Shown: positions 13,932 to 21,389 of the stretch, piece after piece
How the letters are laid out: each line of letters begins with the position of its first letter
How positions within the stretch are numbered: position 1 is the stretch's first letter
Assembly (NCBI GenBank): GCA_050954785.1
Contig: JBPBQO010000139.1
Coordinates: 1 to 21,389, forward strand
Source of the DNA: Lichenicola sp050954785
GTDB lineage: Bacteria; Pseudomonadota; Alphaproteobacteria; Acetobacterales; Acetobacteraceae
DNA: 21,389 nt
Direction: 5' to 3'
Notes under the pieces: generated by a model
Databases searched by the model: none
The model's input: the letters and a program-made list of their open reading frames with translations, nothing else
What the model was told of the DNA's origin: nothing
Position numbers and translations under genes: made by a program

Positions 13932-14711
13932 ATGACCATTCCGGCGATCGAGCTGCTATCGGCGGAAAAGATTTTTCCCAACGGCACACGCGGGCTGGCG
14001 CCGATCGACCTCAGCGTCCAGGCGGGGGAGTTCGTCAGCCTGATCGGGCCGTCCGGCTGCGGCAAGAGCACGCTGCTGAAGCTGATCGCCAACCTGATCG
14101 AGCCGTCGGACGGACGGGTGCAGTGGTGGCGCGGCGGGTTCGGCCGCGTCGGGGAGGACGGTCGGCGAATCGCGTTCGTGTTCCAGGAACCGACGCTGAT
14201 GCCGTGGGCGCGGGTCATGGCCAACGTCCGGCTGCCGCTGGAGGCGGCAGGGGTCGGCCGGAAGCAGGCCGAGATGCGCGCGATGGCGGCACTCGAGCAG
14301 GTCGGGCTGGGGCAGGTGGCACGGCATTATCCGAGGCAGCTTTCGGGTGGCATGCGGATGCGCGTGTCGATCGCACGGGCGCTGGTCACCGATCCCGACC
14401 TGCTTCTGATGGACGAACCGTTCGGCGCATTGGACGAGTTCACCCGCAACCGGCTCGACGAGGATCTGGCAGGCCTGTCGCATGGCCGCCGGCTCACCAC
14501 CGTGTTCGTGACCCACTCGATCTACGAGGCGGTGTTCCTGTCGACACGGATCGTAGTGATGGCGGCGGGACCCGGCCGGGTGTTTTCCGAGTTCGTCGTC
14601 GACGAACCGACACCGCGCGACCAAGCGTTCCGCGACAGCGATCGATTCGCGGTGCTGTGCCGCGCGCTGTCGGAGCAACTGGTTGCGGCGTCGATGGCCC
14701 AGAGAAGCTGA
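13932..14711 (+). CDS. ABC transporter ATP-binding protein (NitT/TauT type)
   Basis: Cytoplasmic nucleotide-binding subunit of the importer, 259 residues. Walker A GPSGCGKST (39-47), Q-loop Gln85 in FVFQEPTLMPW, signature LSGGM (137-141) with RMRVSIARAL, Walker B LLLMDEPFGALDE (Asp161, Glu162) and the switch His195 in VFVTHSIYEA are all intact. The FQEPTLMPW and MDEPFGALDEFTR wording is typical of the SsuB/TauB/NrtD group. ATG 13932 is five bases after the binding protein stop; TTG 13923 is in frame and overlaps that stop. The stop overlaps a possible permease ATG (TGATG at 14709-14713). Confidence 0.94.
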   Translation: MTIPAIELLSAEKIFPNGTRGLAPIDLSVQAGEFVSLIGPSGCGKSTLLKLIANLIEPSDGRVQWWRGGFGRVGEDGRRIAFVFQEPTLMPWARVMANVRLPLEAAGVGRKQAEMRAMAALEQVGLGQVARHYPRQLSGGMRMRVSIARALVTDPDLLLMDEPFGALDEFTRNRLDEDLAGLSHGRRLTTVFVTHSIYEAVFLSTRIVVMAAGPGRVFSEFVVDEPTPRDQAFRDSDRFAVLCRALSEQLVAASMAQRS

Positions 14712-14725
14712 TGGGAGAAGCTGAG

Positions 14726-15538
14726 ATGGTTCGATCGCGCACACCCTTGCTGATGAACCCGCGCGTGGTCCGGCTGGTGGCGCCGCTCCTGGTCGGCATC
14801 GTGCTGTTCGGCGGATGGGAGATTCTGTGCCGCGCCTATGATGTGCCGACCTATATTTTCCCCAAGCCGTCCGAGATCGGCGCCAGCCTGGTCGCCAATC
14901 TGCCGGCACTTTCGCACGCGTTGCTAAGCACCCTGGAAGTGACCATGGAGGCGTTCGCGGCCTCCGTGGTGATCGGCGTGCTCGTGGCGTTCCTGTTCGT
15001 GCAGAGCCGGGCCATCGAGCTCAGCCTGTTTCCCTATGCCATCCTGCTGCAGGTCACGCCGGTGGTCGCGGTGGCGCCGCTGATCATCATCCTGGTCAAG
15101 AACACCAACCTGGCGTTGACGGTGTGTGCGGCGCTGATGGCGGTGTTCCCGATCATCTCCAACACGACGATCGGGCTGCGCAGCGTCGATCCGGGATTGC
15201 TGGCCTATTTTCGCATGAACAAGATCGGGCGGATGCAGACGCTGTTCAGGCTGCGCGTGCCGAGCGCGTTGCCGTTCTTCCTGGCGGGCCTGCGCATTTC
15301 GGTCGGTCTGGCGCTGATCGGAGCGGTCGTGGCCGAGTTCGTCGCCGGCACCGGCGGACGCAGCGCCGGGCTTGCCTACGAGATCCTGCAGTCCGGCTTC
15401 CAGCTCGATATCCCACGCATGTTCGCGGCCCTGTTCCTGATCACCGTGACCGGAATCATGCTGTTCGCCTCGATGGTCGGGCTGGAGCGGTTGTGCCTGT
15501 CGCACTGGCATGACAGCGCCATCGAGCGGGAGCGCTGA
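14726..15538 (+). CDS. ABC transporter permease (NitT/TauT type)
   Basis: Inner-membrane channel subunit of the same importer, 270 residues, with about six membrane helices. The first is VAPLLVGIVLFGGWEILC, followed by FPKPSEIGASLVANL, which is the PSP-type lead-in of SsuC/TauC permeases. The cytoplasmic EAA-like loop is present in degenerate form as AYFRMNKIGRMQTLFRLRVPSALPF read in sections (about residues 161-188), and contacts the ATPase. ATG 14726 has a GGGAGAAG ribosome binding site; ATG 14711, overlapping the ATPase stop, is an in-frame alternative. The hydrolase gene follows two bases after the stop, so import and hydrolysis are almost certainly co-transcribed. Confidence 0.92.
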   Translation: MVRSRTPLLMNPRVVRLVAPLLVGIVLFGGWEILCRAYDVPTYIFPKPSEIGASLVANLPALSHALLSTLEVTMEAFAASVVIGVLVAFLFVQSRAIELSLFPYAILLQVTPVVAVAPLIIILVKNTNLALTVCAALMAVFPIISNTTIGLRSVDPGLLAYFRMNKIGRMQTLFRLRVPSALPFFLAGLRISVGLALIGAVVAEFVAGTGGRSAGLAYEILQSGFQLDIPRMFAALFLITVTGIMLFASMVGLERLCLSHWHDSAIERER

Positions 15539-15540
15539 GC

Positions 15541-17202
15541 ATGCTGGCGGTCGATGGACCGATGCTGGTGTCGATGCGAACGTGGGATGGCGTCCGGCTC
15601 GATGCGGATCTGTATCGGCCGGAAGGCGAAGGGCCGTTTCCGGTGCTGCTGGTCAGGCAGGCCTATGGGCGCCGGGTCGCGGTCACGATCTGCTATGCGC
15701 ATCCGGCCTGGTATGCGGCGCAAGGTTACATCGTCGTGGTGCAGGACATACGCGGGCGCGGGACGTCCGAGGGTGTCATGAAGGCGTTCGAGAACGAGAT
15801 TTCCGACGGGGCGGATGCCGTCGACTGGGCAGCGTCGCTGCCGGGCTCGAACGGGCGGGTCGGGATGTACGGGTTCTCCTACCAGGGAACCGACCAGTTG
15901 CTGGCAGCGGTCGAGGCCGGACCAGGACTGCGTGCGCTGGCGCCGGCGATGTTCGGCTGGGATCTGCGCGAGGGTTGGGCCTACGAGGGCGGGGCGTTCC
16001 GGCTGGCAAGCTCGCTCGGCTGGGGTGCGCAGATCGGCGCCGATACGGCGAGGCACGAGGGTGATGCGGCGGCCCATGCGGCGTTGTACCAGGCAGCGCG
16101 GACGTTGCCGTTGCAGCAGCCGATACAGGCCCGGCCGGAAGTGATGGAGCAGTTCGGGCATCATACCCACTATGGCGACTGGCTGGATCGGCCGGCCGAT
16201 GATCCATACTGGGCGAGAATCTCGCCGGCGACGCATGCCGAGCGGCTGATTGCCCGGCGGCTGCCGATGTTGTTCGTCGGTGGCTGGTATGACGGCCTGC
16301 TGAACGGCACCCTGGCCGGCTACCACGCGCTCGCTCAGGGAGACGCGGCGACGAGGCTGGTGGTCGGGCCATGGCTGCATTTCCCCTGGAACCGCAGGCA
16401 GGGCCAGCTCGATTTCGGGCCGGACGCGGCGAGCGCGATCGACCGGCTGCAGGTGCGCTGGTTCGACCACTGGCTGAAGGATCACGATACCGGGTTGATG
16501 GCGGAACCGCCGGTGTCGTTGTTCGACATGGGCGCGAACACATGGCGTGATTTCGAGGCATGGCCAGCCCCGGAGCGTTCGTTCTGGCTAAGTGGGAGCG
16601 GCTGCGTGTCGGTGGTGCCGGACGAGGGCGTTCTGCTTGCAGATGAACCAGGCGCCGACGGGATCGATCGGCTGGTGCATGATCCATGGCGCCCGGCGCC
16701 GAGCGTTGGTGGACCGTTTGGCACGCCGGCGGGGCCTGTCGACCGGGCGTCGGTGGATGCGCGCACCGATGTGCTGACCTTCACGACAGCACCTTTGCAG
16801 CAGGAACTGGCGATTGCCGGCGGAGTGCGGATCACGCTGCATGTGGAGAGCGACGCACCGGACTTCGATGTGTGCTGCACCCTGTCCCGCGTCACCGCCG
16901 GCGGACAGGTGTTTCCACTGTGCGAAGCGTATCGCCGGATCGATGCACATGATGCCGCGCGGGCAATCGTGCTCGAACCGCCCGGCACATGCATGACGAT
17001 CAAGCCGGACGAGCGGCTGCGACTGTCGATCGCGGGCGCGTCGTACCCGGCCTATTGCGTCAATCCAGGCACCGGCGCCGATCCGACGACGACCCCGATC
17101 ATGCTGGCGCAGGTCATCACATTGGGCATCCGCCACGGTGCGTCGTTTCCATCGAGCCTGGCGTTCGGCATGATCGAAACGATCCGCTCGAATCGATCCT
17201 GA
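15541..17202 (+). CDS. CocE/NonD family hydrolase (X-Pro dipeptidyl-peptidase S15-like)
   Basis: Alpha/beta hydrolase of 553 residues in the CocE / S15 family, whose members cleave esters or amide bonds (cocaine esterase, glutaryl-7-ACA acylase, alpha-amino acid ester hydrolase). The triad is intact: Ser113 in MYGFSYQGTDQ, Asp251 in FVGGWYDGLLNG and His280 in VVGPWLHFPW. DGVRLDADLYRPEGEGPFPV at the N-terminus and DIRGRGTSEG after it are family signatures. The C-terminal jelly-roll domain (about 415-550) contains VRITLHVESDAPDFDVCCTL and LRLSIAGASYPAY. No signal peptide is seen, so it should act in the cytoplasm on the imported compound. It lies two bases after the permease. The substrate is unknown. 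Confidence 0.9.
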   Translation: MLAVDGPMLVSMRTWDGVRLDADLYRPEGEGPFPVLLVRQAYGRRVAVTICYAHPAWYAAQGYIVVVQDIRGRGTSEGVMKAFENEISDGADAVDWAASLPGSNGRVGMYGFSYQGTDQLLAAVEAGPGLRALAPAMFGWDLREGWAYEGGAFRLASSLGWGAQIGADTARHEGDAAAHAALYQAARTLPLQQPIQARPEVMEQFGHHTHYGDWLDRPADDPYWARISPATHAERLIARRLPMLFVGGWYDGLLNGTLAGYHALAQGDAATRLVVGPWLHFPWNRRQGQLDFGPDAASAIDRLQVRWFDHWLKDHDTGLMAEPPVSLFDMGANTWRDFEAWPAPERSFWLSGSGCVSVVPDEGVLLADEPGADGIDRLVHDPWRPAPSVGGPFGTPAGPVDRASVDARTDVLTFTTAPLQQELAIAGGVRITLHVESDAPDFDVCCTLSRVTAGGQVFPLCEAYRRIDAHDAARAIVLEPPGTCMTIKPDERLRLSIAGASYPAYCVNPGTGADPTTTPIMLAQVITLGIRHGASFPSSLAFGMIETIRSNRS

Positions 17203-17213
17203 GTCGGTCTCGC

Positions 17214-17229
17214 TGGCACGGCTGTTGCA
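17214..17229 (+). promoter_or_regulatory. sigma-54 (RpoN) promoter P2 for the FAD oxidoreductase-amidase pair
   Basis: TGGCACG-GCTG-TTGCA is a perfect match to the sigma-54 consensus, with GG (17215-17216) and GC (17227-17228) exactly 10 bases apart. It lies in the 59-base gap after the hydrolase gene. The start site should be near 17240, about 22 bases before the FAD gene ATG. Confidence 0.8.
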
Positions 17230-17261
17230 ACGCATCGGTTACAATCTGCCCGGGACCACTC

Positions 17262-18641
17262 ATGACTGATCCAGATGCGCTCGCTGCCTTTGTCGAAGCG
17301 CTGGCGGATATTCCGGTGTTGCTGGACCCGACCCTGGTCAAGCAACGAAGCCGGGACTTTTTTTGGTATAGTCCCGTACTGAAGCGCCAGTTGAACGACA
17401 TGACCGCCGATGTGGTGGTCTGTCCGCGTACCCGCGACGAGGTCGCGCATACGATGGCGGCTGCCTGGCAATTCGGCATCAACATCACGCCGCGCGGCGG
17501 CGGCACCGGAAACTATGGGCAGGCGGTTCCGCTGCGGGGCGGTGCCGTGCTCGATCTCACCCGGCTCGACCGGATCGTATGGGTGCGGGACGGCATGATG
17601 CGGGTCGAGGCGGGTGCCAAGTTGATAGACCTGGAGAGAGTCCTGCGCGAACGGGGCTGGGAATTGCGCATGTTTCCGTCGACCAAGCGGACCGCGACGA
17701 TCGGCGGGTTCGTGGCGGGAGGATCGGGCGGCGTCGGGTCGATCGCGTGGGGCGGATTGCGCGACGCGGGCAACGTGATCGCGGCGCAGGTCATCACTGC
17801 GGAAGCGACGCCGCGGGTGCTGGAATTGTGCGGTACCGAGACCGACCTGATAAATCATACTTACGGTACCACGGGAATTGTCACCGAACTGGAGTTGCCG
17901 CTGGCGCCGGCGATGCAGTGGCGCGATGTCGTGGTGGCGTTTCCGGATTTCATGCAGGCCGCACGTTTCTGCCTGATGCTGGCAGCGTGTCCCGGGATCG
18001 ACCTCAAGCTGGTCACCACCATCGACAGCACCATCGTGCCGTCGTTCAAGGGGCTCCGCGAATTGGTGGCGATCGGCGAAAGCCTGGCGCTGCTGATGGT
18101 GGCACCATCGGGAATGGTCGCGCTGGCGGAACTGGTCACAGCGCATGAAGGCCAAATCGTGCTCGATGCGGACACGCTGAAATCCGAGACCACATCGGGA
18201 TTGGTGCCGCTTTACGAATTTACCTGGAACCACACCACGTTGCAGATGCTCAAGCAGGATCGGACGGTAACGTATCTGCAGAGCCTGTTTCCGGCTGCCG
18301 ATCCGCTCGCGCTGGTGGAGCGGATGCGAACCTTGTTCGGCGACGAGTTGCCCATGCATCTGGAGTTCCTGCGGGTCGGTGGGGCGCTGACCTGTGCAGG
18401 ATTACAGATCGTGCGGTTCACTACCGAGGAACGTCTGGCCGAGATCATTCGCATCCACGAGCAGAACGGCGTGTCGATTGCGAACCCGCACGTCTACACG
18501 ATCGAGGATGGCAGCGGGCACAAGCGGCTGCCGGGCAACCAGCTCGGGTTCAAGCACGAGGTCGATCCGCTGGGTATTTTGAATCCGGGTAAGATGCGGG
18601 ACTATGTACCGATGAATACGATAGCGGCGAGCGCGGAATGA
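17262..18641 (+). CDS. FAD-binding oxidoreductase (VAO/GlcD family)
   Basis: Flavoprotein of 459 residues with the vanillyl-alcohol-oxidase type FAD fold, the group of glycolate, D-lactate and 2-hydroxyglutarate dehydrogenases. The FAD half has VVVCPRTRDEVAHTM, PRGGGTGNYGQAVPLRGG (77-94) and TATIGGFVAGGSGGVGS (144-160), then GTTGIVTELELPLAPA. The C-terminal end DPLGILNPGKM is the usual family closure. No covalent-flavin His is evident at the position of the PP loop (GGGTGN). The electron acceptor and substrate are not known. ATG 17262 is chosen because it directly follows sigma-54 promoter P2; the ribosome binding site is weak (GGGA). It overlaps the amidase by four bases. Confidence 0.88.
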   Translation: MTDPDALAAFVEALADIPVLLDPTLVKQRSRDFFWYSPVLKRQLNDMTADVVVCPRTRDEVAHTMAAAWQFGINITPRGGGTGNYGQAVPLRGGAVLDLTRLDRIVWVRDGMMRVEAGAKLIDLERVLRERGWELRMFPSTKRTATIGGFVAGGSGGVGSIAWGGLRDAGNVIAAQVITAEATPRVLELCGTETDLINHTYGTTGIVTELELPLAPAMQWRDVVVAFPDFMQAARFCLMLAACPGIDLKLVTTIDSTIVPSFKGLRELVAIGESLALLMVAPSGMVALAELVTAHEGQIVLDADTLKSETTSGLVPLYEFTWNHTTLQMLKQDRTVTYLQSLFPAADPLALVERMRTLFGDELPMHLEFLRVGGALTCAGLQIVRFTTEERLAEIIRIHEQNGVSIANPHVYTIEDGSGHKRLPGNQLGFKHEVDPLGILNPGKMRDYVPMNTIAASAE

Positions 18642-19594
18642 CGACACACCATGTTGCGGCAACCCCGCAGACGATCCAGTTCGGTATCTTGGACGCGGCC
18701 ATCCCGCCGGTTCTGACGGTAAACTCCGGCGATACGGTGACGATGCAGTGTTTGTCAGGCGGGTTGGAGGTCATGCCGCTCGACGTGGAGAGTTTTCCGG
18801 TCGCACCGGCGTTGAAAGCGATCCACGATGCCGGCCTCGCGCGTCTCGGCACGCACATGATTACCGGACCGGTGGCGGTGCGTAGCGCGATGCCGGGCGA
18901 TATGCTGGAAGTCAGGATCGAGGCGGTCGAACCCGGATCGGACTGGGGATATTGCGGTTTCCGCCCTCTGGCCGGGACCATCCCGGAGGATTTTCCGAGC
19001 CGGTTCATCAGCCATATCCCGGTCGATCGCGAACGTCGCACGTGCCGGCTGCCGTGGGGACCGGAGCTGTCTCTGTCGCCGTTCTTTGGGATCATGGCGG
19101 TGTCGCCGCCGGCCAGCTACGGCAGGCTGTCGAGCAAGGAGCCGCGCGAGTTCGGCGGAAACCTCGACAACAAGGAACTGGTGGCGGGCTCGACGCTTTA
19201 CCTGCCTGTGCTGGTCGAAGGCGCGAATTTCTCGGCCGGGGACGGTCACGGGCTGCAGGGCGACGGCGAGGTGTGCGTCAACGCGCTCGAAATGTCGCTG
19301 AACGGACAATTCACCCTGGTGCTGCACAAGGGGAGCGGTGTCGAGGCGCCGCTGCTGCGTTACCCGCGCGCGGAAACGCCGACGCACTGGATCAGCATGG
19401 GTATGAACGAGGATCTGGATCAGGCGATGAAGCAGGCACTGCGCGAGATGATCGCGTTCATCTGCATGCGCACGAGCCTGTCCCGGGAGCAAGCCTACCA
19501 GACCTGTTCGCTCGCAGTGGATTTCCGGGTGACGCAAACGGTGAATGGTGAAAAGGGAATCCACGGGATGCTGCGCAAAGGATTGTTGTTCTAG
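18638..19594 (+). CDS. acetamidase/formamidase family protein
   Basis: Amidohydrolase of the FmdA/AmdA family, which releases ammonia from formamide, acetamide or related small amides. The 318-residue length is that of the short acetamidase group, not the 400-residue formamidases. Family motifs are clear: THMITGPVAVRSAMPGDMLE (72-91), EFGGNLDNKEL (171-181), VEGANFSAGDGHGLQGDGEV (193-212, with the metal-site-like Asp/His cluster), and AVDFRVTQTVNGEKGIHGML at the end. Its ATG overlaps the FAD gene stop (ATGA at 18638-18641), so the two are translationally coupled and share promoter P2. The amidase gives the cluster its clearest link to nitrogen release. The true substrate may be the product of the upstream enzymes. 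Confidence 0.93.
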   Translation: MTTHHVAATPQTIQFGILDAAIPPVLTVNSGDTVTMQCLSGGLEVMPLDVESFPVAPALKAIHDAGLARLGTHMITGPVAVRSAMPGDMLEVRIEAVEPGSDWGYCGFRPLAGTIPEDFPSRFISHIPVDRERRTCRLPWGPELSLSPFFGIMAVSPPASYGRLSSKEPREFGGNLDNKELVAGSTLYLPVLVEGANFSAGDGHGLQGDGEVCVNALEMSLNGQFTLVLHKGSGVEAPLLRYPRAETPTHWISMGMNEDLDQAMKQALREMIAFICMRTSLSREQAYQTCSLAVDFRVTQTVNGEKGIHGMLRKGLLF

Positions 19595-19950
19595 AAGTTT
19601 TTTTGATCGAGCCGGACCGGAAGAAACCTCCAGGTCTTCGTTTAAGCGAGCATCTTTATCCGGTCGAGAAAGCAAGACGATCGGATGACGCTTTAGTGGA
19701 TAAAATCTGATACTTGATACCCTGCTACCTGAACCGCTTTCGATACGAAGTAGACGCTCGTGGCATCGGTTCGGCTGACTGCATTTGGCCGAGAGCCGAC
19801 CGTCTGCTTTTAAGAAGCCGGACCGAAAGAGCAGACACTCATATGGGTTTCCCCGCTTCCTGCTGTCACCTCGATAGGGAGGCCGACGTCGATTTACTTT
19901 ATTCGAAAGCGGCCGTAACGTGCCTCGCACCGGTTCCTTAGGCAATTCTG
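19595..19950. other. gene-free AT-richer spacer
   Basis: This stretch of about 355 bases holds no recognisable gene. It begins with a run of seven T (19598-19604) just after the amidase stop, and a bulged stem GAAG(AA)ACCT/AGGTCTTC at 19620-19639 that may be a weak terminator. Short related motifs recur on either strand: GAGCCGGACCGGAAG, AAGCCGGACCGAAAG, ACCGCTTTCG and CGAAAGCGG. Composition is visibly poorer in GC than the preceding genes. A 75-codon open frame at 19714-19941 resembles nothing I know and is not called. Confidence 0.6.
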
Positions 19951-20853
19951 CTAGCTGGCGAGGATCTCGTGTACTCGGGCGTCGGCATCCGTTTCCGAAG
20001 GCAAGGCAGTCCATACGGCTGCAACTCTGCAACCCTGCGCGTAGACGGCTATCTTGCTTCCCGGCCCCTCTCCGCCGTGCCCGAGCGGGTGGGCTTCGGG
20101 GTTATTAGCTGTCAACATGAGGCCCAGTCCGTAAGCCGGATCAGGATGGATATCACTCTGATAATCTGGCAGCGTCTGGCACTCCTTCATGGATGCAAAC
20201 GTAGCAGGCTTGAGGAGCCCGCCGTATGCGAGCATCCATAAAAGCCGCGCTGCATCCGCTACCGTGCCAACGATAAGACCATGGTACACCCAGCCAGGAT
20301 GATAGGAGCTGGCGCTACCCATCTGGACATCGACAAGATCGTCCGAGTCCATTGCGAGGCGTGCACTTTCTAGCCGAGCGGGTTCGAACACGAGTGAGCT
20401 GAGCGCCGCTGCCAGCTTTTGCCCTGACATGCGCTCGATGAGCTGGGCGATCCTGAGATAGCCGATATTGGAGTAGGCCCATCCGGTTCCTGGATCGTAC
20501 CGTAGGCGAGTAACGTCGACCGCCGCGAGAAGGCGATCCACCGGCCAAGGCCGCTTTCCTGCCCCGACGTCGAAATGGTAGCGAGCTATCGCGTTATAAT
20601 CCGGCAACCCTGCCTCATGCCGAAGAAGCTGGCGCGTAGTGAACGGTTCGCCTGGGAGTTTTTCGTCCAGTTCAAGCACGCCCTCTTCAGCAAGGCGAAG
20701 GGTCGCGATCGACAAGGCTGTCTTAGTGAAACTCCACCAAGGTATGCGATCGGTCGACCCGGATCGTGTCACGGTCCCATCAGCGTCGATGATCGCAGTC
20801 GCTTGCATGCCGTCTTGTAGCAAAACGGGCACTCGAGCCGATAGCTCCATCAT
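19951..20853 (-). CDS. serine hydrolase, class C beta-lactamase-like
   Basis: Penicillin-binding-protein fold hydrolase of about 300 residues. Numbered from the TTG at 20892, the motifs are SFTK (Ser54, Lys57, in WWSFTKTALS), YSN (Tyr140-Asn142, in WAYSNIGYLRIAQL) and HGG (272-274, in GHGGEG), all three needed for activity. RHEAGLPDYN after the first motif is typical of the EstB/LACTB-like group rather than true AmpC enzymes. No signal peptide is seen, so a periplasmic beta-lactamase is unlikely; esterase or peptidase activity is more probable. ATG 20853 is chosen over TTG 20892. Codon use is less GC-biased than in the genes before it. It is divergent from an AraC family gene. Confidence 0.85.
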   Translation of the reverse strand: MMELSARVPVLLQDGMQATAIIDADGTVTRSGSTDRIPWWSFTKTALSIATLRLAEEGVLELDEKLPGEPFTTRQLLRHEAGLPDYNAIARYHFDVGAGKRPWPVDRLLAAVDVTRLRYDPGTGWAYSNIGYLRIAQLIERMSGQKLAAALSSLVFEPARLESARLAMDSDDLVDVQMGSASSYHPGWVYHGLIVGTVADAARLLWMLAYGGLLKPATFASMKECQTLPDYQSDIHPDPAYGLGLMLTANNPEAHPLGHGGEGPGSKIAVYAQGCRVAAVWTALPSETDADARVHEILAS

Positions 20854-20960
20854 CGGACCGGACGATGGCGGCCAGCCATCGATCCATGTCAAACCGCAAG
20901 ATCGGTCGAGCGCGTCGTGTGGGCGAACGCCTAACTGGTCCCGCCACGGAGGACAGGACG

Positions 20961-21389
20961 ATGAAGGCGGCGCTTCAACACTATCATGCCCGGATGCAGC
21001 GGGTGCTGGATCACATAGACCAGCATCTTGACGGCGATCTGAACCTGGAAACGTTAAGCGGTGTTGCGGCCTTCTCGAAATACCATTTCCACCGGCAGTT
21101 CACGGCGACCTTCGAACTGTCCGTACATCGCTATGTCCAGCTTGCCCGCATGAAGCGCGCTTCGTATCGGCTGGCCTACAGGAGCGCCGAAAGCGTTACC
21201 GACATAGCGATGGATGCCGGGTATGAGGCGCCAGATGCCTTCGCCCGAGCCTTCCGGCAGCGGTTCGGGCAGTCACCCTCGGCGTTCCGGAAACTGCCCA
21301 ACTGGAAGCCATGGCTCGCGGCCTTCGGGCCTCTCGACAGTGCGAGGAGCAAGCTGATGCAGAAGACCTTTACCGCCGACGATGTGACG
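20961..21389 (+). CDS. AraC family transcriptional regulator (partial, 3' end outside window)
   Basis: The first 143 codons are visible. The two-helix-turn-helix AraC domain sits at the N-terminus (about residues 8-112): VLDHIDQHLDGDLNLETLSG, then FSKYHFHRQFTATF and DIAMDAGYEAPDAFARAFRQ with RFGQSPSAFRK. After it begins MQKTFTADDVT, so a GyrI-like ligand-binding domain probably follows, as in the Rob/SoxS-GyrI type regulators. The ATG is preceded by the strong ribosome binding site GGAGGACAGG. It is divergent from the serine hydrolase, which it may control. The ligand is unknown. Confidence 0.9.
   Translation, partial: MKAALQHYHARMQRVLDHIDQHLDGDLNLETLSGVAAFSKYHFHRQFTATFELSVHRYVQLARMKRASYRLAYRSAESVTDIAMDAGYEAPDAFARAFRQRFGQSPSAFRKLPNWKPWLAAFGPLDSARSKLMQKTFTADDVT

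Noticed and set aside
11989..13989. 666-codon open frame on the minus strand across the AI-2E and binding protein genes
   Set aside because: It is antisense or out of frame to two well-supported genes, has Arg/Pro/His-rich composition typical of GC-rich shadow frames, and shows no family motif.
19714..19941. 75-codon open frame in the spacer after the amidase gene
   Set aside because: No ribosome binding site, no recognisable family, and it runs through the degenerate repeat motifs.
20378..20390. GGGTTCGAA copy as a possible attachment site matching the tRNA-Pro T arm
   Set aside because: Only nine bases match, it lies inside the serine hydrolase gene, and there is no integrase gene in the window.

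Overview
The window is GC-rich chromosomal DNA of an alphaproteobacterium. The Acetobacteraceae/Rhodospirillales are the most likely home. This rests on a COQ9-type ubiquinone protein next to peptide deformylase, a PetP/PetR-like MarR-response regulator pair next to ilvE, and the order yceD-rpmF-plsX-fabH-ihfA-merR-tRNA-Pro. No taxonomic search could be run, so this is inference from gene content.

Layout. Positions 1-2402 hold the start of rpsU (minus strand, cut by the window edge), then def, a COQ9 family gene and an SDR oxidoreductase on the plus strand. ilvE (2419-3321, minus) is divergent from a coupled MarR-response regulator-histidine kinase operon (3441-6237). The gap between them holds a near-perfect 25-bp inverted repeat overlapping the predicted ilvE -35 box. 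bamE (minus) converges on the kinase and is divergent from a housekeeping block: yceD (DUF177), rpmF, plsX, fabH, ihfA, a MerR-type regulator and tRNA-Pro(GGG). ihfA appears to have its own promoter, placed so that the mRNA would be leaderless. A strong stem-loop separates the tRNA from a convergent AI-2E family membrane protein gene.

The most interesting part is 12850-19594. It holds a NitT/TauT-type ABC importer (Tat-like signal binding protein, ATPase, permease), a CocE/NonD-type alpha/beta hydrolase with an intact Ser-Asp-His triad, a GlcD-like FAD-binding oxidoreductase and an acetamidase/formamidase family protein. The genes are tightly packed, with gaps or overlaps of a few bases, except before the FAD gene. 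The two intergenic entry points, ahead of the binding protein and ahead of the FAD gene, each carry a textbook sigma-54 (-24/-12) promoter. No enhancer-binding activator is encoded in the window. I read this as an RpoN-controlled, probably nitrogen-responsive, uptake and degradation pathway for an unidentified amide- or ester-containing compound. The idea is that the compound is imported, cleaved by the hydrolase, oxidised by the flavoenzyme, and its amide nitrogen released by the amidase. Substrate and reaction order are unknown.

The last part (19595-21389) looks accessory. It has a visibly more AT-rich, gene-free 350-bp spacer, a class C beta-lactamase-like serine hydrolase on the minus strand, and a divergent AraC family regulator cut by the window end.
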